64,000 bases of DNA from Hoylesella shahii DSM 15611 = JCM 12083 (GTDB taxonomy: Bacteria; Bacteroidota; Bacteroidia; Bacteroidales; Bacteroidaceae). The stretch is from positions 62,001-126,000 of the forward strand of contig NZ_BAIZ01000002.1 of the NCBI RefSeq assembly GCF_000613445.1, read 5' to 3'. Positions 28,782 to 37,240 of the stretch are shown piece after piece. The position numbers and the translations under genes were made by a program. The notes below the pieces were generated by a model. The model did no database searches. It saw only the letters and a list, made by a program, of their open reading frames with translations, and was not told the DNA's origin. Numbering within the stretch: position 1 is the first letter of the stretch; each line of letters starts with the position of its first letter.

Positions 28782-29341
28782 ATGATAGACGTAAAGGAAG
28801 TATTGCAGGATTCGCAAGACCGTATGGAGATGGCGGCGATGTATCTAGAAGAGCAGCTGTCGCGCGTTCGTGCCGGTAGGGCTAACGTGGCTATACTCGA
28901 CGGCGTGCGTGTTCAATCGTACGGAATGACTGTACCTCTTAACCAAGTGGCTAACGTTTCGGCCCCTGATGCACGTACCATCGCCATCAAACCCTTTGAC
29001 AAAAAGGCTATTCGCGACATCGAAAAGGCTATTATGGACAGTGATGTGGGCATCACACCCGAAAACAATGGCGAGGTTATTCGCCTGGGAATACCACAGC
29101 TACCGAAGAACGCCGTCGCGAATTGGCTAAGCAATGCAATAAAATTGGTGAAAAAACCAAGATTGAAGTGCGCAACGTGCGTGCCGAAATAAAAGACAAA
29201 TTGAAGAAGGCTATCAAAGACGGACTGTCGGAAGACAACGAAAAAGACGCTGAAGAACAACTCCAGAAGCTGCACGACAAGTTTATTAAGAAGATTGATG
29301 ACTTGCTTGAGGCTAAGAACAAGGAGATAATGACGGTTTAA
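28782..29341 (+). CDS. frr: Ribosome recycling factor (frame broken near 29101)
   Basis: RRF, with EF-G, splits post-termination ribosomes and is essential. The first frame gives [34 protein letters not shown] and on to VIRLGIPQL. The second continues [38 protein letters not shown] and ends [10 protein letters not shown]. One lost base in CAG CT? ACC near 29101 explains the break. The restored protein is 186 aa, the family norm. Because an frr loss would be lethal, a sequencing fault is the best explanation. Its stop overlaps the start of rsgA. Confidence 0.92.
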
Positions 29342-30294
29342 TGCCGCGCCCAAAGCACAACATGCAAGGACTGGTAATAAAGAACACGGGCAGTTGGTAC
29401 ACGGTGAAAACCGACGACGGCTGTATTGTGGAAAGCAAAATAAAAGGCAATTTTAGACTTAAAGGCATACGCAGCACATCGCCTGTGGCTGTGGGAGACC
29501 GTGTGCAGCTTGTAAATAACCAAGATGGCACAGCCTTTATCGCTGAAATCGAGGACAGAAAGAATTATATTATCCGCAAGTCGTCGAACCTTTCTAAGCA
29601 GAGCCACATACTCGCGGCCAATCTTGATGTGGCATTGCTCGTGGTAACGGTGAACCATCCACAGACTTCAACCACCTTTATCGACCGCTTTTTGGCCTCG
29701 GCCGAAGCCTATCGCATACCTGTTGTGCTGGTGTTTAATAAAACCGACCTGCTTAACGAAGACGAAATGCGCTACCAACAGATGGTAATGAACCTCTACG
29801 AGACGGTTGGTTACCACTGTTTGGCCATTTCGGCCGAGACAGGAGCAGGCGTTGACGATGTGCGTGCCTTACTTAAAGGGCGCATTTCGCTTTTAAGTGG
29901 CAATAGCGGGGTGGGCAAATCCACTCTTATTAATAAACTCTTGCCCACGGCCAACCTGAAAACGGCCGAGATTTCTTATGCTCATAATGCCGGAATGCAC
30001 ACCACCACGTTTAGCGAAATGCTGGAATTGCCCGAAGGCGGATGGGTTATCGACACGCCAGGCATTAAAGGTTTTGGTACGTTTGACATCGAACCCACCG
30101 AGCTAAGCAGTTATTTTAAAGAGATATTCGAATTTTCTAAGGGCTGCCGATTTAATAATTGCACCCATACACACGAACCTGGATGCGCCGTTTTGCAGGC
30201 TTTGAACGACCATTATATCGCGCAAAGCCGTTATCAATCTTATCTTAATATGCTTGAAGATAAGGATGAGGGTAAGTATAGAGAGGCTTATTAA
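29341..30294 (+). CDS. rsgA: Ribosome small-subunit-dependent GTPase A
   Basis: RsgA is a circularly permuted GTPase that checks late 30S maturation. The 317-residue protein has an OB-fold at the start ([30 protein letters not shown]), then the permuted G motifs: NKTDL (G4), the P-loop GNSGVGKST (G1), the TTTF switch (G2) and DTPG (G3). The zinc knuckle [17 protein letters not shown] follows. The length is normal. The start at 29341 overlaps the frr stop codon (TAATG), indicating coupled translation of two ribosome-related genes. Confidence 0.93.
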   Translation: MPRPKHNMQGLVIKNTGSWYTVKTDDGCIVESKIKGNFRLKGIRSTSPVAVGDRVQLVNNQDGTAFIAEIEDRKNYIIRKSSNLSKQSHILAANLDVALLVVTVNHPQTSTTFIDRFLASAEAYRIPVVLVFNKTDLLNEDEMRYQQMVMNLYETVGYHCLAISAETGAGVDDVRALLKGRISLLSGNSGVGKSTLINKLLPTANLKTAEISYAHNAGMHTTTFSEMLELPEGGWVIDTPGIKGFGTFDIEPTELSSYFKEIFEFSKGCRFNNCTHTHEPGCAVLQALNDHYIAQSRYQSYLNMLEDKDEGKYREAY

Positions 30295-30440
30295 GGTTGT
30301 AGTGCAGTGCGGCGAGTGCTATGTACCTGTATTTTGCGCTCCATTGCTATGCCTAAACCTCGCTGTGTAATGGGTGTAAGGTGGTTATATCGGCTGAAGG
30401 GTTTGTTTTCTTCCCAACATTTGCTACTTTAAAAATACAA

Positions 30441-30484
30441 AACCGAGCCAATCTCCCTTTGTATTGAAAGATAGTGGCTCGGTT
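30441..30484. terminator. Bidirectional terminator between rsgA and tatD
   Basis: A 10-bp AACCGAGCCA/TGGCTCGGTT stem (30441-30450 with 30475-30484), extended by ATCT/AGAT, sits between the two convergent genes. It has A-rich sequence on the left and T-rich on the right, so it can serve both. Confidence 0.7.
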
Positions 30485-30522
30485 GATTCTTTGATTTTAT
30501 TGTTATTGGGTTTGCCAATAGC

Positions 30523-31314
30523 TTAGAAAGGCACGCGTTTACCAAACACTCGTTTTACATTTTCTGAGGTTTGGCGGGCAATCTCGTCGCTAGTGGTGGC
30601 GTAGGTTTCGGCCATTTTCTCCACCACATGTGTGAGATAAGCACTCTCGTTGCGTTTTCCCCGCATGGGAACAGGGGCCATATAGGGGCCATCTGTTTCT
30701 AGAACGATGCGCGAAAGGGGAATATGAGGCAGCACCGAGGGCAAGTTAGACTTCTTAAAGGTAAGCACACCACCAATGCCCAGCACAAACTTGTCGAACT
30801 GAAGAAAAGCATCCGCCTCGTGTTCGTTGCCAGTAAAACAATGAAAAACGCCACCAGGCAATTGGCTTTCGTACTTTTTAAGGATGTGTACCATCTCGTT
30901 TTGCCCCTTTCTGCAGTGTATCATCAGGGGCAAATCATATTCAATCGACCAACGCACTTGTTCTTCGAAGGCTTCAAGTTGTTGTTGCTCAAATTCTCTA
31001 CTCCAATAGAAATCAAGTCCAACCTCACCAACGGCGATGAACGAATGTGACTCATCAAAGCGCTTTTTCATGTGTCGAAGCACCTCGGCATAGTCGGCTT
31101 TAACCTCTTCGGGGTGCAAACCCATCATCGCAAAGGCATAGTTGGGATAACGTTGAGCAAGCAAAAGGGCAGCATCCCCACTGCTTTCGTCGATGGCAGG
31201 GATGAAAACTTTGGTCACATCAGCATCTTTAGCTCGGGCAATAACCTCGTGAAGGTCGTCGCGATAGTCGTCCACGTCAAGGTGGATGTGTGTGTCTATA
31301 ATTCCTGTAGTCAT
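30523..31314 (-). CDS. TatD-family metal-dependent hydrolase
   Basis: The 263-residue TIM-barrel amidohydrolase has the first metal site in IIDTHIHLDV (H9, H11), then GLHPEEV, GEVGLDFYW, MIHCRKG, FHCFTGN and LETDGPYMAP. TatD/YcfH proteins are 3'-exonucleases or deaminating nucleases on DNA or RNA; specificity is not resolved. The start at 31314 was chosen by the conserved MTTGIIDTH beginning; the longer frame adds 43 codons of non-signal character. It is convergent with rsgA and preceded by an uncharacterised gene. Confidence 0.9.
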   Translation of the reverse strand: MTTGIIDTHIHLDVDDYRDDLHEVIARAKDADVTKVFIPAIDESSGDAALLLAQRYPNYAFAMMGLHPEEVKADYAEVLRHMKKRFDESHSFIAVGEVGLDFYWSREFEQQQLEAFEEQVRWSIEYDLPLMIHCRKGQNEMVHILKKYESQLPGGVFHCFTGNEHEADAFLQFDKFVLGIGGVLTFKKSNLPSVLPHIPLSRIVLETDGPYMAPVPMRGKRNESAYLTHVVEKMAETYATTSDEIARQTSENVKRVFGKRVPF

Positions 31315-31477
31315 TTGTTTGTTTGCCAGTTGTAGGCAGCAATGAGGCGCAAAGGCGCAAAACAAAGCCACTTTCCAAGTCAATGAGAAGAGAACAAGCC
31401 CCCAGAGTGCGCTAAACGCGCGCGGAGACTGTTCACAGCGCATGCGTCTGTGTCACGTTATAGCCTACAACGAGAAG

Positions 31478-32179
31478 CTAACCGTACAGATGTTCCTCGT
31501 TTCGGCGGTAATAATAAATCACCCCTAGCTTTCTACATTCCGCAAATCGCACTTCAGGCGGTTCGTGTTCGAAATGTTTTTCAATTTGGTTCCATAAGTC
31601 AAGGATGATGTTGTCTGTTTCAGGGCGCAGCGTTTGCAGTTTGTCAACGGCCTTATTCGTTCTAGCCTGCAGAGCCTTTTGTTGCCTATATGTTTCGATA
31701 AAAATGTCGTAGTGCGTCGACACCATCCCTATTGTGGGGTTGTATATGGGTCGTCCGCCCAGCTTAATGCGTTGTTTTTCGCCTTCAATCACCTGTTTTC
31801 CGTATTCGGCCAGGCCCTCTTGGGTTTTAAGATTGGGCAAAGAAGTAGCGTGTTCGCTAAGTCCATAGAGTTTTAGGGCCGACTTTTTTATTTCTCCTCG
31901 TTCAACGCACATAAAGAGAACTTGCAAGAAATGGCTCACATACATCACAGCATTGCGTTGCACGCGGTCAATTTTGTCGGTCTGTCTAGCCTGTGCAGTC
32001 AGCGAAGTACGATATTGTTGTGCCGCTGTCAGCAGTCGGTCGTAGGCTGGTCTGGCCCTGTTGATAACACTCCAGTCAATAAATCTGTTTCTAGCCGCAT
32101 ACACACTTTCGTTTTCGAGAAGCATTTTCAGAGCCTTAAGGCGTGCGGCATCTGTCTTAGGTAGTCGTCGGTATGGCAT
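31478..32179 (-). CDS. Uncharacterised Bacteroidetes protein (MPYRRLP family)
   Basis: I can name no function. The 233-residue protein starts MPYRRLPKTDAARLKALKMLL, a start I recall from a conserved but unstudied Bacteroidetes family. It is mostly helical and basic and has no signal peptide, membrane segment or metal motif. Regions such as YVSHFLQVLFMCVERGEIKKSALKLYGL and LGGRPIYNPTIGMVSTHYDIF look conserved. The C-terminus (WNQIEKHFEHEPPEVRFAECRKLGVIYYYRRNE) resembles a short DNA- or ring-binding helix bundle, but that is only an impression. The start at 32179 is preferred to the upstream one at 32314. Confidence 0.7.
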   Translation of the reverse strand: MPYRRLPKTDAARLKALKMLLENESVYAARNRFIDWSVINRARPAYDRLLTAAQQYRTSLTAQARQTDKIDRVQRNAVMYVSHFLQVLFMCVERGEIKKSALKLYGLSEHATSLPNLKTQEGLAEYGKQVIEGEKQRIKLGGRPIYNPTIGMVSTHYDIFIETYRQQKALQARTNKAVDKLQTLRPETDNIILDLWNQIEKHFEHEPPEVRFAECRKLGVIYYYRRNEEHLYG

Positions 32180-32357
32180 GGTATTTGGTGTTTTATGGTG
32201 TTCCCTGAACGCCAATTGTCGGTAGACAAAGGGGTCAAGCAAACAGGGTATAAGGCAATGAGCCATTTCAGGCATCAACTTGTGGTTTAGTAGGGCGATA
32301 GATACCCGTTTCACAAGCGTGTTTTCTTGGTTTCAGAGTTCACCGTTGTTAAGCTGT

Positions 32358-33330
32358 CTAGTATTTCCTGTTCATCATTTTGAGGGCATAGTTAATGAGG
32401 TTTACTTTTCTTTCTGCGGGCACATTCACCTTATCAAGCAGTTGCTTACCGCAGTCAAAGTAGTGTTCTATTTTTTGTTCGGCCATCTTGTCGATGCCCA
32501 TATCGTTGTAAAGTTGGGTTATAGCCGCAATCTTTTCTTGCGGGTTACATTGTTCTTGCTCCACCCATTGTTTTAGTTCAGCCTTTGTTTATCGTTGGCT
32601 TTATTAAAAGCATTAATGAGCATGTACGTTTTTTTGTTGCAAACGATGTCTCCGCCGATGGCTTTTCCGAACACTTTGCTGTCTCCATACACATCAAGAA
32701 AATCGTCTTGCAGTTGGAAAGCCAGTCCAATTTGTTCGCCAAACTTATAGAGTAGGTCGGCATCTTCTTGTGGAGCATTGGCCAATATAGCGCCCATTTT
32801 CATAGCACAGGCGAGCAGAACGCTTGTTTTGAGTCTAATCATTTCGATATATTCCGCTTCGGTTACGTCGTTGCGGTGTTCGAAATCCATATCATATTGT
32901 TGACCTTCTCCAATCTCCAGTGCTGTTTCAGTAAACAGTTCCATCACTGGTTTGAGCTTTGTTTCATCGCATTGTGCCATCTGTTGATAAGCCAGCACCA
33001 ACATCGAGTCGCCCGAAAGGATGGCCGTGTTGGCGTCCCAGCGTTTATGTACCGTGGGTTTACCACGTCGCAGTTCGGCATTATCCATCAAATCGTCGTG
33101 CAGGAGCGTGTAGTTGTGGTAGGTTTCCAGTCCACAAGCAGGTGCAAGTATGCTTTCAGGGTTGTCTTTAAACAAGTTGTAGGCCAGCAAAGCCAAAGTA
33201 GGCTGATGCGTTTTCCCCCGATAGAGAGCACGTATCTTATGGGTTCGTAGAGCGAATTTGGTTTTCTGTCGAAGGGTAAAGCGTCTACGTATTGGTTTAT
33301 TTTGTTGAGAATGATGTCGTCTGTCAGCAT
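32358..33330 (-). CDS. Polyprenyl diphosphate synthase (two frame breaks, near 33202 and 32584)
   Basis: A trans-isoprenyl diphosphate synthase that extends farnesyl diphosphate for quinone or lipid-carrier side chains. The frames in order are MLTDDIILNKINQYVDALPF...LSIGGKRI, then LALLAYNLFK...LLHDDLMDNAELRRG (first Asp-rich motif DDLMD)...FQLQDDFLDVYGD (second Asp-rich motif), then EQEQCNPQEKIAAITQLYNDMG...ALKMMNRKY. The two junctions each need one extra base (AGG CCT near 33202; AAA GGC near 32584), giving about 324 aa, the normal length. Chain length cannot be judged with confidence. Two losses in one gene again suggest sequence error. Confidence 0.85.
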
Positions 33331-33342
33331 GATAACTTCATT

Positions 33343-34053
33343 TTAGAGTTTAAATACGATGGGTATGGCAAAGAGCGTGCGGCATGGTTTGCCTTTGTCG
33401 AGTCCTGGTTTCCATTTGGGCATGTTGCTTATAACACGCAGCGCCTCGGCGTCTAATTCTTCGTTTACGCCACGAACCACTTTTTGTTCGGTGATAGTTC
33501 CATCTACATTGACGATAAACGACACCATCACACTTCCTTGAATGCCCTGTTGTTGGGCCGTTGGAGGATAGCGAAGGGTGCGTTGCAGCCACTTCATAAA
33601 CTCCACAATACCCCCTGGATATTCAGGCATTTGTTGCACAATGCGAGGCTTATTGTCGTCGGCAATAGGTTCTGGCACGGGCTGTTCGATGGCCGTAGTA
33701 GGTGTTTCGTTTTGTTGCCTGGTGGCTTCATTGCCTTCTTCCTCCTCTTCGTTTCGCATATTCACCTTTTCGGGCAGTGTCACAGGCGTGTCCACCGCTT
33801 TAATTTTTGTGGTGATAGATGGTGCGGCAGTGGGTTTGGCGGCGCTCACCATTTCGTTTTTCTCCACTTCGGGCAGCACTTCCATCTCTTCAAAGATGTC
33901 GTCGGGCAGCTCGTCGTCAAGGTTAAATGTGCGCGATTGGCTGTTATACTCTAGGCCCACGAATAGGAACGAGAGCACAACAACGAGTCCAAGCAGATAA
34001 TTTGTTACGCGCTTGTTCTCCAAATTGGCACTATGTGTTTTCTTTATCTCCAC
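33343..34053 (-). CDS. tonB: Energy transducer TonB
   Basis: The 236-residue protein has an N-terminal helix (VTNYLLGLVVVLSFLFVGLEYNSQ), an acidic/proline-rich periplasmic linker (EEEEEGNEATRQQNETP) and the TonB C-terminal domain (MPEYPGGIVEFMKWLQRTLRYPPTAQQQGIQGSVMVSFIVNVDGTITEQKVVRG). It passes proton-motive energy to TonB-dependent transporters such as the two SusC proteins at 46.8 and 62.9 kb. The start is a GTG (VEIKKTHSANLENKR in place of the usual MEIKKSP). An in-frame TGA lies a short way upstream with no other start. A -7 box TATATTTG is at 34122-34115, divergent from porQ. The stop of tonB is 13 bases from the prenyl synthase start. Confidence 0.85.
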   Translation of the reverse strand: MEIKKTHSANLENKRVTNYLLGLVVVLSFLFVGLEYNSQSRTFNLDDELPDDIFEEMEVLPEVEKNEMVSAAKPTAAPSITTKIKAVDTPVTLPEKVNMRNEEEEEGNEATRQQNETPTTAIEQPVPEPIADDNKPRIVQQMPEYPGGIVEFMKWLQRTLRYPPTAQQQGIQGSVMVSFIVNVDGTITEQKVVRGVNEELDAEALRVISNMPKWKPGLDKGKPCRTLFAIPIVFKL

Positions 34054-34144
34054 CTTCTGGATGTCGTTGTATCGTTCTTTGAGCTTTCACGGTTAATGAT
34101 ACTCAAATCACCTACAAATATAATGATATAATTGGAAAAAGGTG

Positions 34145-34152
34145 TAACTTTG
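34145..34152 (+). promoter_or_regulatory. -7 box of porQ
   Basis: TAACTTTG matches TAnnTTTG, 23 bp before the porQ start. A TATATTTG on the other strand at 34122-34115 could drive tonB, making a divergent promoter pair. Confidence 0.5.
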
Positions 34153-34174
34153 TAGATAAAAAGGAATTTAGTTG

Positions 34175-35119
34175 ATGAAAAAAGTGTTTTTCGCCCTCGT
34201 TTTGGTCTTTATGGGGGGTGAAATGGTGGCGCAAGAGAGCCAAACGGCCTATAATTTCTTGCGACTTCCTGTGAGTGCGCATGCCGCTGCATTAGGAGGC
34301 GATAATGTTACACTCATTGATGACGATGCTTGGTTGATGTATAACAACCCTGCTTTGCTGTCGTCGGTGAGTGATAAAACTGTTGCTTTGAACTATATGA
34401 ACTTCATGCGAGGCGTTAATATGGCTGGTGTTGCCTACAACCGGGTGATAAAAGAGCGTGCTTCGGTGGCGCTCTCGGCCAATTATGTTAACTATGGACA
34501 GATGCGATATACCACTGCCGAAAATCAAGACTTGGGCGAGTTTTCGGCTAAAGATATTGCTGTTACGGCTTATTTCTCGTATATGCTCACAGATAAACTG
34601 GCTGGTGGTATTGCTGCAAAGGTGCTCTCGTCTAGTATTGGGCATTATCATTCGGTGGGCGTGGGCGTAGATTTGGGGCTGAATTATTACGACACCGACC
34701 GCGAATTGTCGTTGTCGGTGGTGGGTAAGAACCTTGGTGGACAGCTTAAGGCCTACGATGATAATTACGAAGCTATGCCCATCGACGTGCAAATAGGGGT
34801 TAGTAAGCGTTTGAAACATACACCCTTCCGATTTTCGGCCACGTTAGTCGACCTTAATCACTGGCATTACTCCTTAATGAAGCATTTTGTTTTTGGAGTT
34901 GACGCGCAGCTTTCGCAAAACATCTGGGTGGGGGCAGGCTATAGTTTGCGCCGTGCCAACGAGATGAAAGTGGGCGATGCCGACACCGCCAGCAGTCATG
35001 GCGCAGGGCTTTCGCTGGGTGCTGGCTTGCAGCTTGAGCGCTTTAAGCTTAATCTGGCTTACGGAAAGTATCATGTTTCTAGTTCGTCGGTGGTGCTCAA
35101 TCTCTCGTTTTCCTTGTAA
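34175..35119 (+). CDS. porQ: Type IX secretion system protein PorQ
   Basis: The 314-residue outer-membrane protein has a signal peptide (MKKVFFALVLVFMGGEMVAQ) and the PorQ/PorV-like barrel of the FadL type: TAYNFLRLPVSAHAAALGGDNVTLIDDDAWLMYNNPALLS, with the asparagine-proline turn, then repeated beta-strands to the C-terminal VVLNLSFSL. PorQ works with the T9SS attachment complex that anchors surface cargo. It is relevant to the C10 peptidase at 52.6 kb, which has a T9SS-like tail. The ATG at 34175 is preferred to the TTG three bases earlier. cmk follows 210 bases downstream. Confidence 0.85.
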   Translation: MKKVFFALVLVFMGGEMVAQESQTAYNFLRLPVSAHAAALGGDNVTLIDDDAWLMYNNPALLSSVSDKTVALNYMNFMRGVNMAGVAYNRVIKERASVALSANYVNYGQMRYTTAENQDLGEFSAKDIAVTAYFSYMLTDKLAGGIAAKVLSSSIGHYHSVGVGVDLGLNYYDTDRELSLSVVGKNLGGQLKAYDDNYEAMPIDVQIGVSKRLKHTPFRFSATLVDLNHWHYSLMKHFVFGVDAQLSQNIWVGAGYSLRRANEMKVGDADTASSHGAGLSLGAGLQLERFKLNLAYGKYHVSSSSVVLNLSFSL

Positions 35120-35329
35120 ATCAAGACTGTGATGCCTTGCCTTTAGTCGTTTTTAGAACATCTCAATGCGCCTGTCTTCATACCTAAAGCTTTTACAAAC
35201 CACTTGTTGAAGGGGCTAGAGCAGGACTATATAAGGCTGCAAGTTATGAAAAGAAAGGAGTACTGCACAGCTAAATATATTAATAGCATTTACGCATAAC
35301 ATTTACACATTATTATATAACAACAAATC

Positions 35330-36021
35330 ATGAAGAAAATAACCATCGCCATCGACGGATTCTCGTCGTGCGGAAAGAGTACCATGCCAAGATGTTGGCC
35401 AAAGAAGTGGGCTATATCTATGTTGACACTGGCGCAATGTATCGCGCTGTTACCCTTTTTGCCATGCGCAACGGTATGATTGCACCTAATGGCGAGGTAA
35501 ACCGCGATGAACTAAAGCAGAAAATGCAAACGCTGCGCGTGGAGTTTAAGCTCAATGAGCAAACGGGTAGGGCCGAAACTTATCTCAATGGCGAGAACGT
35601 GGAGAACGAGATTAGAGGCATGGAGGTGTCGTCGCATGTTAGTGCCATCGCTGCAATTGACTTTGTTCGCACGGCTTTAGTGGAACAACAACAGCGCATG
35701 GGACGTGATAAAGGTATTGTAATGGATGGTCGAGACATTGGCACAGTGGTGTTTCCCGATGCCGAATTGAAGGTGTTTGTTACGGCTTCAGCAGAGATTA
35801 GAGCGCAACGCCGATTTGACGAGCTGAAAGGTAAGGGCGTTGAAGCCAACTTTGATGAAATTCTTAATAATGTTCAGCAGCGCGATTACATTGATAGTCA
35901 CCGCGAAGTAAGTCCGTTGCGCAAGGCCGATGATGCCATCGAGCTTGACAATGGCGAACTAACCATTGCCCAACAGCTACAATGGCTTGTTGAAAGATTT
36001 GAAGAAAGGGTGGCCCAGTAA
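35330..36021 (+). CDS. cmk: Cytidylate kinase (frame broken near 35386)
   Basis: Phosphorylates CMP and dCMP. The start codon at 35330 gives [19 protein letters not shown], with the P-loop [10 protein letters not shown] base is then missing (ATG GCC AAG written ATGCCAAG at about 35386) and the frame resumes as [29 protein letters not shown]-binding and lid residues follow ([53 protein letters not shown]). The restored length of about 230 aa is typical. cmk is essential or nearly so in most bacteria, so the break is probably a sequencing fault. A 200-base gap with no gene follows porQ. Confidence 0.9.
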
Positions 36022-36555
36022 GGCTAAGTGCCTGCCGTCCTCGCTTGTTTGTTGGGTCTATGTGCGTCTGCTGCTTGCGTTTTTGTTGCAAGGGGCGCAC
36101 ATTGGCCTATCCAAACAAGTTGTGTTTTCTTCGTTAGTTGGAGCGTTTTGTACAATAATATTACGTGTTTTAACTTTTTAAGCCTATCATATTGTAAGAG
36201 CTATACAACAAATAGCCATCTACAAACCAGAACAACGCACCTATAACGTGCTTGGTAGGGTGTTTAAGTGAGCAGAATGATTGTGGGTTGGTGTGCAATA
36301 GTTGTGTATTTGCTCACGGACGCAATATTTTTTTGCTTTATCAATTACGCAAAAAATACGTGCCTTGCAGTGCCCTCTTTCCTTGGTTTGGTATTGAAAA
36401 AAGTTTGATGAAGGGGTGAATGCTTTGTAAGACTTCACCTATTTCTTATCTGAAAAAATGACAACATTGACAGCCTATTTGACAAATAGAATGCGAAAGG
36501 TTTCAAAAAAAGAATTAATTCTTTGATTTTGCCTGAATTTTTGTCACGATAAAGT

Positions 36556-36585
36556 TTGTGTTTTCGAAAATCCTTTTTATCTTTG
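36556..36585 (+). promoter_or_regulatory. Strong two-box promoter of a non-coding transcript
   Basis: TTG at 36556-36558 is followed by a 19-bp spacer and TATCTTTG at 36578-36585, the full Bacteroidetes consensus. No start codon lies within a sensible distance in a coding frame. The 530 bases upstream, back to cmk, show nothing. Confidence 0.7.
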
Positions 36586-36591
36586 CAAACA

Positions 36592-36740
36592 GAAAAATAG
36601 GTTGAGGGGATAAGTACTTAATAGGTCTTCCCACAACAATTAATTACGAACATCCTAATTGTCAGTAAAAATAGATTATAAATTTTGAGTTAATTACTGT
36701 TTTTGGAGGAGGTTCTTCGCGATGAAGGGGCTCCTTTTTT
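36592..36740 (+). ncRNA. Candidate small RNA of about 150 nt
   Basis: Between the promoter at 36556-36585 and a hairpin with six T residues (GGAG 36705-36708 with CTCC 36731-36734, inner CTTC/GAAG) lies about 150 nt with no protein frame. It can form CAATTA/TAATTG and CAGTAA/TTACTG hairpins. Size, strong promoter and intrinsic terminator fit a free-standing RNA such as a 6S-type RNA. I cannot confirm the family. The downstream region to 37165 shows no gene. Confidence 0.6.
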
Positions 36741-37165
36741 CATGCCTTTTTGTGAACGGTTGTTCGTTTAGTTTTCATTATCCCTCTTTATTTTCTTGCA
36801 TTTTTGCTAGCATCTCAACTCAAATAGGTCGTTAGTGTGGTTTAGATTTTGTGTATTGTTGAACACATTGCCTATGTTATGCTTAAAGACGAAGTGCACT
36901 ATGTCTTCAAGAATAACGCAAACAAGATACCGATAAGCAGATGCAAGGTTAGCTGGAAGCATGAAAAGAATATAACAACATCGGATAAGCCTTTAACAAC
37001 CGATTGGGATTAAATTGTCTTTTCTTTTAGCATTGCTGGCATAATGCCTGTTATGGCGTGCTTACAAAGGGCACATTCAAAGGCCAAACTTTTGCTCTTG
37101 CGCATTGTCAAAGTACAAGGGCAGTGGCTAAATTCTGCAATTTTATTTTGATTATCTGCCAACAA

Positions 37166-37213
37166 ACTTTAAAGGCACAACCCGCAACAAGTTGCAGGCT
37201 GTGCCTTTAAAGT
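37166..37213 (-). terminator. Terminator of the carboxyltransferase gene
   Basis: A 23-bp stem with two mismatches (37166-37188 with 37191-37213) and a two-base loop lies 28 bases past the stop. On the minus strand it is followed by T-rich sequence. Confidence 0.75.
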
Positions 37214-37240
37214 AATTTATTAAGCTTTTATGGCTCGATA

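Noticed and set aside
28782..29192. The first frr frame as a separate short protein
   Set aside because: Its last 29 residues are out of frame with the conserved RRF sequence that continues at once in another frame; it is one gene with a lost base.
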